DNA from: Owenia fusiformis
Taxonomy: Eukaryota; Annelida; Polychaeta; Sabellida; Oweniidae
NCBI GenBank assembly: GCA_903813345.2
Contig: CAIIXF020000007.1
Coordinates: 10,979,730 to 11,043,729 of the forward strand
Direction: 5' to 3'
DNA: 64,000 nt
The notes under the pieces were generated by a model, which was not told the DNA's origin, did not search any database, and was given only the letters and a program-made list of their open reading frames with translations. The position numbers were made by a program, and so were the translations under genes. Each line of letters starts with the position of its first letter. The first letter of the stretch is position 1. Positions 49,001 to 60,136 of this stretch are shown here, piece after piece.

Positions 49001-52000
49001 CAATTATACCTTATTAAGATGTTATATTTTGGAACGATTGATTGATAATTGAATAGTTTTCCAAGAGTTTCCCCTACTCAGCAGGGCAACCCAAAAGGGA
49101 TGTGTTTTAATAGAATGTACAATTTATGCAAAGGCATGGGTATATCATATCTTAATATGCTTGACTTGTTTTTTCTAATCATTATAATGGTACATAAATA
49201 AACTCCAAAAGAAAATATATTTTTAGCCATATATAGAGGTTATTTAATGGGAGGGATGGAATATGAATATTTTATTCCGAGGAAAAATATGATATTGGGC
49301 AAGGAAAATATCATATTAACCAAGGGTGACAGCCCAAGTGTCAATATCATATTTTCTGAGGCCAATATCATATTTTCTCGAGGAAAAATTCATATTCCAT
49401 CACGGTCATCAATAACCTATTTATTCCATCATATTTTTCTGGTGCCATAAAATGATACAATTTGATTGTCATATAACATTTTCAAAGTTTTAAAATAGAA
49501 GGAAAAATCCCAGGAAATAGTTCTGATACGGGATCTGATACGGAATTTGGGCTAATACGGGATCTGATACGGGATTTTGGCTGATATCGGATCTGATACA
49601 GGATTTTTTGAATATCAATTCTATTCCTCGTTTATTTCCCAGGGAAAACATGTTATTATGGAATAAGTAAGGTTATATGTGAATGTGATTTTTTGTAAAA
49701 ATGTAAAATTCATAGCTGTTTTTTATGTTACAGGTCTCGGGTATGCTATGGTTATAGTAAACACAGTTATATCTCTGTACTACATTGTGATTGTCGCATG
49801 GGTCTGGTACTTTTTCTTCACATCAATGCGCTCCCCACTCCCCTGGGTGGATTGTAATAATCGTTGGAACACACCAAATTGCTTTGATAGACAACAGGCC
49901 ATCAATTGTACTGCTCTGAATGCTACCTTCTTTAATGGAACTGTCTCAAACTGCTCAGAGGTTCCAGAATTGTTATCAAGTAAGTACTTTTGTATAATGA
50001 GGTGTTGTCTGAAAACCTTCAAAATAAATTTGATTTGATTTGATTTTTACTGTTATTGTTTTCGAAAAAAACATACAAGAAAAATTATTATGGTGACATA
50101 TGGGAGTCCATTGTATTTTAAATATTTTGATTCACTCACTTGTGGCGGATAAATTATCCACCTTTGAATAAAAACCATATCCTATCTACATTTCTCATCC
50201 ACATTTCAAGGAGGTTAAAGGTACAGCAAAGATTAACACTAAAGTTGAGAATAAATTTCTCAAAATTTTCATTTCATAAGGAAAGATGAACATGAAAATT
50301 TAGTGATGCGTCTTTATAAAATCAAAGTTAAATGCATCCTGGTTAGTTTCTTGACATCAATGTATCTTTCCTTTATTTCAGAAACTCAAACACCAGCTCA
50401 TGAGTACTTCTAGTAAGTGAGAATTCTTATCAATTCGTTATAATAATATTAATGGTAGAAAATAAAAATATTGCAAAATAAGCATATAATGATAATGTTA
50501 CAGTGCAAATGTACTGTATTGTGAGTGTGACATTAAAGAACAACTTTAAGTAACATATTTGTAGTTTATGAGATTATGTATGAATTTTAAAATAGCACTA
50601 CTAGACAATGTTGTACTTATGTAATGGGAATGTTACTCTAAATGTAAATACTAAAAAATTCTGCATTATTTTGTTTATTCTCTTAAAAAGATCCAGCATT
50701 TGGAAGGAATATAAATTATTTTGCTTTAAATATTATATATTATGATAACAGATGTTCAAAATCATTAACAATTGAATTGAAAATGTACATGCATTCACCA
50801 TATTCTATTGTAGTAATCATGTGCTTGAGTTGACTGATGGTTTGGGTGACTTGGGAGGGATGAGATGGCCTCTTCTGGGTACTTTGTTCCTCAGCTGGGT
50901 CATTGTTTTTCTTGTACTTATTAAGGGTGTGGCCTCACTAGGGAAGGTATGTAATTTATCTATTTCTATAACATTTATTACATGTACGAGGGTTGTTCAA
51001 AAAGTCTTGAACTTTTGCTCAAATAGCATCAAATATTATTCTTTTGGCTTCATATTTCATCAGAAATATCTTAAGTATTTATTGTCCAATCTGTTAAGAT
51101 GGCAAGAATAACACAGCTAGAATTCAAAAACTGTTTAAACTATAGCAAAAATGTCAGGATTTTAAGACAAACCTCGTATATTACTGTAAGCTTCGTTTGC
51201 ATGTTTGTTTTTTTACTCATAAAGCATTCCTTCTCATAAAAGATATTCTGGATCTTGAGCTCATGTTAACAAAGGTTGTTTAAGGATTTATGAATCATTT
51301 TCTCAAGAAGGTGTTAATTCAACCTTTGCACTGTGTGTGTTCACAATCCTGTACCAGTAGTCAATTTAGTAATCATTTAAACAATAAAGAGATGTCATAA
51401 TCATAACAAGAACTGAGACATTAGATTTAAGGATAAAAGAGGCAACGACATAATAAAATAACACTAGAGCAGAACATTTTGTGAAATGAATTTCAAAACT
51501 TAAAATCGCTGTATTTATTTTCACAAATATCTGTAATATGAATGAATGTGTATGCCCTTATATTGAAGCTCATGATTATCATTCTTCAGGTTGCATATTT
51601 CTCCTCGTTGTTCCCCTACTTCATGATGACAGCCCTGTTGATACGAGGTGCCACATTAGAGGGGGCCAGGAAAGGAATAGAGTTCTATATGATACCAAAG
51701 TGGGAGAGACTAGCTGATATACAGGTTTGTAGACCTTTTGTTCTTTGTAGACATTGAACACCCAATATACAATCAGACAATAGAACCTGTGTAAGTGGAA
51801 CATCTTTGATCATTTTAAGAGGTGTTCCACTTGGGAGGTATTCCATTCTTAGAGGCTCATTTAACATGGAGCCAGTTGGACATTGGTCATCTAAAATTGT
51901 TCTATTCATGGAGGCATTCCACTTACAGAGGTGTTCCACTTTACAGGTTTCACTTTTTAGTACTTTCACTATTTAATTCTGACCGTACTTCGATCTATTG

Positions 52001-55000
52001 CAGGTATGGAGTGATGCTGCTAATCAAATCTTCTACTCTCTCGGCATTAGCATTGGTACCCTGACTGCAATGTCCAGCTTTAACAGATTCAACCACTACT
52101 GTCTACGAGATGCCCTCATTGTACCATTCATTAACTGTGCCACCAGTATATATGCTGGTTTTGCTGTATTCTCAGTGCTTGGCTTTATGGCTACCAGGGC
52201 CAACCTGCCTGTGGAACAGGTTGCTGTGTCAGGTATTTACTTACAAAATGAATCTACATTTCTGATGCCAATAAGATATTTCATGGCCTTTTTGGGGACT
52301 AAATGTAAAATAAATGTGCTATTCAGTAAATGTAGCAATTGTGATTTTCTAACTTCATATTCTGATGGTGCATTAAAAAGTCTGTGTAAAGGGTTATCTC
52401 AACATGTATTCTAGTTTAGTAGAATAATTGATATATTTTATGCAAAAATTGTCTGAAACAGGAAAATATGGATATGTAAACCAATGTAGTCGTACATTCC
52501 CTTGCATTCCTATTATATTTTACGTACATCTACTATGAATGTTGTACTTACTGTTCCATCTTGTCAAGGTGATCTCCATAGCAACCATATTTTTTGTAGG
52601 TCCAGGGCTTGTGTTTGTAGTGTACCCCGAAGGACTAACTCAGATGCCAGGATCCCCTACCGCCTGGGCCATCCTTTTCTTTATCATGATGATGTTTCTT
52701 GGATTCAGCTCACAGGTCAGTAATATTTGCTTTGATTGTTACATCTGGTATATTTTCATGTCTGCCATACTTTGTGTTAACACATCATATAATTATTTGA
52801 CCAAAGTAAATAAATCATCTAATTGAATGTTGCCCTTTGTTCCAGTTTTCCCAAGTTGAGACGATTATTTCAGCATTTAATGATGAATCCGGGGGCTGGT
52901 TCCTCAGAGGAAGATGGAGGGGTTTAGCATTCAGGGCAACTGTGTGTCTCATTATGTTTGCTTGTGGAATACCTCTAGTCTTTCAGGTAAGTTGAGGTAG
53001 AACCCAAACACCAGTCCAGCCTTAAGTTGTATCTCCCACAACATCTACCACCTCTTCAATTTAACATTTGTACACCTTAAGGTAGTTGTATCCTGGAAAT
53101 AGATGGCGCTATGCTAAAGTAATAGTATGTGAGAAATGATTTGACAGGTGTTCAGGTTTAAGAGGTATTTCGTGATATCACACTTTTGAGAAATGAGTTT
53201 TTTTATTTATATCGATGCATAATTTTTATGGATTCAATGAATTATATCCAATAATGGCCTTTCTAATGTTTGTTTTACTCTTTGGTATACATTTAGCAAA
53301 ATGTTAGACAAAAGCATCCAAAAATTGAAAATATTATTTTGAAGCGTAATGATAAAAAATGAAACTATGTTTAACTATGAAGCATAATTATATCCTGGTC
53401 ACAGCTACCTTAAGATGAAATTTTGAACTAAGTTGAAAATCTAGTCTAGTATTAGATTAGGCTAATGTCTGAATGATAGCACTTCAATTTAACATTTGTA
53501 CACCTTAAGGTAGTTGTATCCTGGAAATAGATGGCGCTATGCTAAAGTAATAGTATGTGAGAAATGATTTGACAGGTGTTCAGGTTTAAGAGGTATTTCG
53601 TGATATCACACTTTTGAGAAATGAGTTTTTTTATTTATATCGATGCATAATTTTTATGGATTCAATGAATTATATCCAATAATGGCCTTTCTAATGTTTG
53701 TTTTGCTCTTTGGTATACATTTAGCAAAATGTTAGACAAAAGCATCCAAAAATTGAAAATATTATTTTGAAGCGTAATGATAAAAAATGAAACTATGTTT
53801 AACTATGAAGCATAATTATATCCTGGTCACAGCTACCTTAAGATGAAATTTTGAACTAAGTTGAAAATCTAGTCTAGTATTAGATTAGGCTAATGTCTGA
53901 ATGATAGCACTGATCAATCAAATCAAAATATGAAACTGATATACATTCTCATCTATTCTGTTTCCAGGGTGGCTTCTATGTGTTTACAATATTTGACACT
54001 TATGCTGGAGGATTCCCTCTCCTTATAATAGGTCTACTAGAAGTCATTGTTATCACATATATATATGGTAAGTTTATGCATGGGCTTTCTCTTGAAAACC
54101 CATGGTTTATGTTTTGACTATAATGATCAATGCTATTACATTATATGCCCTTGTCGTTGGCGGATCTAGCGGGGGCAGGGGTTGGGCCCAGAATCTTTTT
54201 ATAGGGCCTCAATTAGTGGGCATTACTAGGGCTTTTTGGGCCTTTTTAGGCCAAATTATCAAAAATGGGCCGTACATTTTCAAAATTTTGAAAATTTGGA
54301 TTTAGGGGCCCAAATTTTTTTTTTCGAATTTCAAATGTTGGCACCCCCCCCCCCCCCCCTGTTAGCTTCTTGATCCACCAGTGCTTGTATTGTGATATTA
54401 CCCTGTGTTAGTTGTATCAGTGTATCAAAGTTGTTTCAGTGTATCAAAAATTACTTCTAGAACCAATCAGATTGTGAGGTATCAATAAGATGTATGTTTT
54501 CTTGTAGGATTCAATAGATTTGCTGAAGATATTCAGATGATGATTGGGTATAAACCAAGTTTGTTTATAAGAGCTTTTTGGAATGTCATTACACCACTAC
54601 TTTTGTTGGTAAGTTGTTGTTTTCATCATATCAAGCACAGGAAGTGATCAGAAATGTCTTCCATTAATCTGATAAACTCAGACCATCAATGAGTTGTATA
54701 ATTTTTTTAACTTGATCACTGCTCTATATTGTTCCATCATTTATATGTATTTATATGCCATACCTTTGAACATTAATTTTATCCCTGCTATCTAAAAATA
54801 TCCCATAAATACATGCAGCACAAACCCAGTGAGCAATTGACTGCCTTTAAATGATACTATGTTTTTATTCCTTTCAGGTGATCATTATACTGAAGATTGT
54901 GCAATACAAGCCATTAACATTTGGGGATTACACATACCCCCCTTGGTATGGAGGTAAGTGAACATTAAAATGAATATTGAAAATCTTTTGTTACTGTATC

Positions 55001-55946
55001 TTCATCATTCATATTTCAATTCGTTATGGAAGAACCCTTTATTCTAAGGGTGTGATTGAGAGCAAAGTCTGGAATATTATGGATTTTTACTGACATTTTA
55101 ACTGAAGTAACTCCATATGGCTTTTCACCTGTCCTTAAAGAGGGGACTCTTGAATCGTATAATATGACATATAAAGTTTGTGATAAGATAATTCAGTATA
55201 GAATATAAAGAGTATGATACAAATATAATATACAAGATGAAAGTTTGAATAAATAAGAAACATGTTTGTAGATATTATCTTTTATTTCTGTTTATATTAA
55301 GTTCTTTCATGTAAAAGCAAGTATTTCAAAAATTTGTAGTGATTTACAATATCTCCATGTATTGGATACTTTCAGCAATATCATGGTCGCTGGTTGCTCT
55401 CCCACTGTTATTCATTCCAGGGGTTGGGTTAGCAGTGCATTGTAAAAATGGAGGTTGGAAGGTATGTTTCCAGAGCTTTCTTCCTTAAATACTTAAATTA
55501 TGCATGATACCAGAATATGTAATAATAAAAAAGTATACTACTGTAGATCTACTTGAATTTATCATATTAATTAATAATTATTTTGTTAAAATGTGGCTAC
55601 TTTTCTGAAATGCATTTTATACATATTTATATCTTAATTTCAGATATTTAAGAAGACACTTGCCCCCGCGGCAGAATGGGGACCTGCATTAAATAAACAT
55701 CGCACAGGACGATATGAACCAATCGTTAAAAACAGGATAGAACTTGAATCAGGACCATCATTCACTCCATCAAGTGGGGATGAACTACCCCCTGCATATA
55801 TTAATGCATATGATAACACTACTAGTAATTACTACGCAAATGCTAATGGTCATATACCTAGTAATGAGAAAAATGGACCAGAACAAACAATGAATAATGA
55901 TGGTGGAAAGACGAACTTAGCGTTTGAAGGAGAGCAAAGATTTTAA
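46049..55946 (+). CDS. SLC6 neurotransmitter:sodium symporter, glycine-transporter-like (5' exon missing)
   Basis: Exons: 46049-46235, 48237-48368 or 48646-48777, 49734-49979, 50382-50412, 50814-50946, 51590-51724, 52004-52232, 52600-52715, 52846-52986, 53968-54067, 54508-54608, 54878-54953, 55376-55461, 55644-55946 (TAA). Using one exon of the pair gives 671 residues after an unplaced start exon. TM1 reads [20 protein letters not shown], the family sodium-site signature. The second extracellular loop has [10 protein letters not shown], with its paired cysteines, and four N-glycosylation sequons (NCT, NAT, NGT, NCS). TM6 reads [13 protein letters not shown] and TM7 has MSSFNRF. It would carry an amino acid into cells with sodium and chloride. 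[12 protein letters not shown] and [12 protein letters not shown] are closest to glycine transporters (SLC6A5/A9) from memory, but the substrate is inferred. AATAAA signals follow at about 55982 and 56022. Confidence 0.93.
46399..46498. mobile_element. 100-bp MITE with TA target site (SLC6 intron)
   Basis: Ends cactccccttcataa and ttatggaggggagtg are near-perfect inverted copies flanked by TA on each side. Confidence 0.75.
47277..47399. repeat. 19-bp minisatellite, about 6.5 units
   Basis: The unit tggatatcatgaaagggtg is repeated head to tail with a few substitutions, in the first identified SLC6 intron. Confidence 0.9.
48237..48368 (+). CDS. SLC6 alternative exon 2a
   Basis: 132 bases, phase 1 at both ends, acceptor ccattttag and donor GTATGG. 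It encodes [20 protein letters not shown] then [19 protein letters not shown] and TPLFKG, covering TM2 and the first intracellular loop. It is homologous to, and interchangeable in phase with, the exon at 48646-48777. Confidence 0.85.
48646..48777 (+). CDS. SLC6 alternative exon 2b
   Basis: 132 bases, phase 1 at both ends, acceptor atttctag and a weaker donor GTGCGG. It encodes [20 protein letters not shown] then [19 protein letters not shown] and VPVFKG. It lies 277 bases after exon 2a. Including both would duplicate TM2, so mutually exclusive use is the simplest reading. Confidence 0.85.
49250..49410. repeat. imperfect palindrome rich in aatatcatatttt
   Basis: ggaatatgaatattt at the left pairs with aaattcatattcc at the right, and inner copies of aatatgatatt/aatatcatatt also face each other. 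Lies between SLC6 exons 2b and 3. Confidence 0.65.
49519..49605. repeat. short tandem repeat of gatacgggatctgatacgg
   Basis: A unit of about 33 bases built on ctgatacgggatctgatacg is repeated about 2.5 times in an SLC6 intron. Confidence 0.75.
50987..51176. mobile_element. 190-bp mariner-like MITE, TA target site (SLC6 intron)
   Basis: Left end cgagggttgttcaaaaagtc; the reverse complement of the right end starts cgaggtttgtcttaaaatcc. Both flanks are TA. The end resembles that of the larger element at 17711-18775. Confidence 0.7.
51784..51949. mobile_element. aacctgt-ended MITE (SLC6 intron)
   Basis: Ends aacctgtgtaagtggaac and gttccactttacaggtt are inverted copies. Related but decayed sequences occur near 18970, 19210, 33260 and 35806. 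Confidence 0.65.
53054..53909. repeat. 428-bp tandem duplication in SLC6 intron
   Basis: 53054-53481 and 53482-53909 are almost identical; at least one substitution was seen (ttttactcttt against ttttgctcttt). Each unit contains a smaller element with inverted ends cttaaggtag and ctaccttaag. Confidence 0.9.
54157..54381. mobile_element. short G/C-tract element (SLC6 intron)
   Basis: Left ttggcggatctagcggggg and right ccccctgttagcttcttgat followed by ccacca are imperfect inverted ends. The core contains gggcc words and a long C run. Same general style as 40879-41078. Confidence 0.6.
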
Positions 55947-56832
55947 ATGTAACACTTAGGACATCTGTAGATATTATGTTTAATAAATATGTAGATACTA
56001 ATATTATGTAGAATATCTTTAATAAAATTCTATCTCATACTGAGAATATTCCTGTTTTGTCATCTTTTCTAGTTCTCCCTGCTTCAACTTGCCACTAACG
56101 GGACTGATTCATGGCCCACAAAACTAATTGTTACTAAAAATATGCCACTCACTAATTTTGTAATAACTTTATCCGGAAGGAATCTTTGTGATTTTTTTGC
56201 GTAGATAGAGTGTTCGATGGGAGAAAGATTGTTTTCCATGCTATCATATTAACCATTTTTTAAATAATTTTGTCTTTGATGAACTGACTCACTTGTCGGA
56301 TGAACTTTAAAAAGGACAGATTTCTAATTTACATTTTCAGTGATTTTGTGTTTAAGCATGCATACGCGCAAAATGAAATATCTCTTAATTTCCAAGTTGT
56401 TGATGCGATGCAAGGATACCAGTCTTTCTTCTATTGAACAATCTATCGACGCATAAAAAACATGAAGTTTCCAAAATGAGTGGGTGGAATTTTTGTTGTC
56501 ACCCTGTAATACTACTGTAGCATTTCCCCTACCTTGAAATGTTGTGTAGGTATAAGCTTCTGTTATCAGTATGGCCCTTGCGCCATTTATTAAAAGTATT
56601 TTCAGAATTAAGTCAATGGGCTTTTAAGATATCAATTTTTGGTCTACATGAGTGTTCTTTGAGAAAACTTTTCTGACAATGGTTGTTTATTTTCCTCTTT
56701 GATTTTTGATAGAGTATCACTACTTTTCCTTTTACAGTCATTAACTAGCATCAATATTATACTATTTTGACAACCTTTTGTTGGACATCAAATTTTCCAT
56801 GTTTTTCATTCTCACATTTCCACAGCTGGATG

Positions 56833-57248
56833 ACTCTAACTGCAGTTAGCATCATTCTCAATGGTTGCCGAAATTCTCTCGTTTTCGACAAACCTCCGAT
56901 TTCAGCTAATCTAAGTTGAATCTTGATTCCAAAAGTTTTGCCATGCAAACTAAGAAAACTATGATTGTAAAAAAAACACAAATAAATACCCAAACACCCT
57001 CAATATTAGAGAATTTGAAAGAAAATGGCTTCACTTAGAATGACTCTAACTGAAGTTGAAGCTGTTTTTTTTAAAATCCACCCATATCACGGTTGTTAGA
57101 GCATTTATCTGTGTTTACAATCGTAGCTTTATTAGTTTGGCCAAACTTTTGGAATCCAAATTCCACATAAATTAGCTGAAATCGGAGGTTTGTCGAAAAC
57201 GAAAGATTTTCAGCAACCATCTTGAATGACGTTAACTGCAGTTAGAGT
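56833..57248. mobile_element. foldback element 3
   Basis: Ends actctaactgcagttag and ctaactgcagttagagt are inverted; homology continues inward for about 140 bases per arm (shared gacaaacctccgatttcagc). The centre has a further gactctaactgaagttg copy. Confidence 0.75.
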
Positions 57249-57797
57249 GGAACAGTGATTGGATTATATTATATACAAAAAATGATTTCCTTGTATCCTT
57301 GCAGTTTATGTTGTTCTTTTATAATAAGTTGAAACCAAAAAATCAATATTAAATTCCATCACTGTTAAATTACCTGCTTCAAATGGGCTAATTAGCTTTT
57401 GCAGATTATTGACATAGACCACCCGGTTAGACCACTAAGGTTTTTTTAGATAAGAGGCTGCGTGCATTTTCGTACAGTGCTTCGCGGTGTGCACATTCCA
57501 AACTTTTCCAAACTTGTACTATGGATTTATGAACATCTTTCGAAATGAAAAGTTCATATGTATGGAGTATTTATTAATTTTATAAAATGTCGGTATATTT
57601 AGGAAAATGAACTATTGAAAATCGATTGCAGACTATCATAAGATTTGGATGGTGTAATTTATAATTTCCGGTTTCAAAAAGTCGCAAACTTGCTTATTTA
57701 GTCTATAACAGCCTGTTGTCCCATGCGACGATACTCAGTCTAAAGGTCCAAACGAATCTAAGGTGAATAATTGGTGTTTTATTGTGTTAGGTTTTAT

Positions 57798-57827
57798 CAT
57801 GGGCTTTCAACTAGTTGAAAGCCCATG
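57798..57827. repeat. 30-bp perfect palindrome
   Basis: catgggctttcaa, ctag, then ttgaaagcccatg is a perfect palindrome. Related words (catgggctttc) occur near 28310, 31168 and 54079, the last as a near-palindrome in an SLC6 intron. Confidence 0.8.
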
Positions 57828-57911
57828 GTTTTATACTCGGCTAAAACTTACAAGAATTTGTATCATTATTTTATCAACTTCTGACATTCAAATCACAGGC
57901 TACAGTAAAGT

Positions 57912-58190
57912 TAGTTCAACAAGTTAAACCTAGTCTGGGCCTTATTTATTATCTGACATTTCTTGTGGCCCGCCCTAGGTTTAACATCCGTGCCTATTCG
58001 GCACTTGATGCAAAAATTTTTAATGATGGCCTATGGCAGCGCATGGAATTCCATGCGCGTTTTATTGATAACTGATTGTGAGAATTTGCAACCAATGAAA
58101 GCATAGCACGGAAGTTAAACCCAACCACGGCAACAAGAACACTCAGATTATAAATGAAAGCCGTGGTATTGGGTTTTACTTGTTGAACTA
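57912..58190. mobile_element. 279-bp MITE with 9-bp direct repeats
   Basis: Ends tagttcaacaagttaaacc and the inverted form ggttttacttgttgaacta. Flanked by cagtaaagt on both sides (57903-57911 and 58191-58199). The class is uncertain. Confidence 0.75.
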
Positions 58191-58590
58191 CAGTAAAGTA
58201 TGCTAATTGACAGGTGATGAGAAATTCCCAATAATACTACATATTTCTGTGGTATTATGGAGAACTTGAGAAGGCAGCCATTTTCTTAAGATATCAGCAT
58301 TTCGTGTTCAACTAAAAGAAGACAATGAAATGATGCTTTCCTGAAAAAATAAGGAAATACACAAATTGCCTCCATACTTTATAATTGTGCAGTCATAGCA
58401 ATTTTTGCGAGGTGTACATTAGAAAGGATTTTTTTAAACGAGTGAGAAAAAGTGAAGTAGCAAATTCTGTAGTGTGAGGAAAGACTAGAGATTCATGCAG
58501 GGATGTCTTTTAGTGTCCTGATTTGTTTTATGCCTTAGGTGAAACATTCGTAAAGGTCCATGTGCAGTATGGCAAGTGATTTTAGACAGA

Positions 58591-59985
58591 CATATCTTTC
58601 ACCATGAGTATATTCTGGGTATAAATACAGGTGGTTTTTATTAAAACAATATGTTTTCTCTCAAGTGAAATCCCCGTGGGGTTTGTAGAGAAAAACGGGT
58701 ACCGGGTAGTAAATCCTCCATGCTGGGTTAAAAATTGGTATTCGATCCCCTGTCGAAAAAACCGGGTACACAAAAAAAATGAAAAATACAAATACATAAC
58801 TAATATCATTAGAAAACGTGTAAGATTTGTTTTGAATTTACACAAATGTATGCAACTTCCTTCAAAATTGAGCTAGAAGCTTCAAATGAAAAGCATTTAA
58901 GGCTCTTTTCTTCCTCTATTTTCATTGGTTATGGGGGGGGTGCGATCGCACCATCGCACCCCATCCTGGCTACGTCTGTGACATTGTAAGACGATTTGAA
59001 AAACATTACAAATCAATCTTACTCTATTTTCAATAGTTCGTATGTTGGTACATGAATTGTTTTGATTATGATTTAATTCTGTAAATAGCTATCGTTACTT
59101 TAGCAGAGAGGTGACATGTGTTAATTTACATGATGCAACGTGTAAGATTTTGATTATTAATCATAATTTAAGTTATCCCAATTTTCGACAAAACGTCCAC
59201 TGAAGTGTTAATTGTTACGTCTTAAAATGTCATAGGCGTAGCCAGGAGGGGTCCATAACCAATGAAAATATGACCATGATGATAGAACCTTAAAATGCTT
59301 TTTATTTGAAGCTTCTAGCTCAATTTTGAAGGAAGTAACATACATTTTTGTAAATTCAAAACAAATCTTACACGTTTTCTAATGATATATGTTATATATT
59401 CGTATTTTTCGTTTTTTGGGTACCCAGTTTGTTTTGACCGGGTAAGTTTGAACCCAGCATGGACGATTTACTACCCGGTACCCAGTTTTTTCTACAAACC
59501 CAATCCCCGTGATAGTAAAATATCAATCCAACTCTCTGAAAAATTATGGATTCCCCACCTTGGCACTTCTTAAGAAATGTTAGGCTTATTTTCTAAAAAA
59601 GAGGATCTTGTTTTTCTCAATTTAAACATATCGAAAGTCTCCTCTACATTATATTAACAATCCCATGTTATTTTTCTATAGGGAAAACTTTTGCTATCCA
59701 TTGTTTTCAGCATAATTTTGGTCATCGAAAATTGATATCTTCAAAACTAGACTTTCAATACCATTCTGTTTTTGAAGATGTTTTAGACCCCTTGTTGAAT
59801 AATCTTTCCATGCAATAAAAATCAGCAAAGGGAGATCCTCTTTTGAGTAAATAGGTTCAATATTTTTCGAATTGTTTGATTGATATTATTTTTTTTATCA
59901 TCATGGGGACTTCACTTGAAAGAAAACATACTGTTTTCATAAAAACCACTGTAATTATGCCCAGAAAGTACTCGTGAAAGATATG
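58591..59985. repeat. large interrupted inverted repeat upstream of the Kelch gene
   Basis: Outer arms 58591-58680 and about 59902-59985 pair (catatctttcac against gtgaaagatatg; aagtgaaatcccc region). Inner arms about 58674-58935 and 59233-59515 pair (accgggtagtaaatcc, ttgaagcttctagctcaatt). About 390 bases are unpaired on the right between inner and outer arms. Confidence 0.7.
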
Positions 59986-60136
59986 ACTGTCCAAAATTAT
60001 ACTGAACATGGTCTTTTTTGGACTAAAAATAGTTATGTTGTTGATAATGTAGCTGTTGTACAAGTACTATTCAAATTTTTGTGGCTTTTAATTGTATTTT
60101 TTTGTAATTTCAGTTGGTCGCTTAGATCTCCTAGTG

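Larger units (their letters stand above)
55947..60136. other. intergenic region with inverted-repeat elements
   Basis: Begins with the SLC6 3' UTR. It contains the foldback at 56833-57248, the palindrome at 57798, the element at 57912-58190 and the large inverted repeat at 58591-59985. No coding exon is seen. A splice acceptor at 60111-60113 implies an upstream non-coding exon of the Kelch gene somewhere here. Confidence 0.5.

Noticed and set aside
49679-50038. 119-residue frame as an independent small membrane protein
   Set aside because: It is the SLC6 exon 49734-49979 read through both flanking introns.
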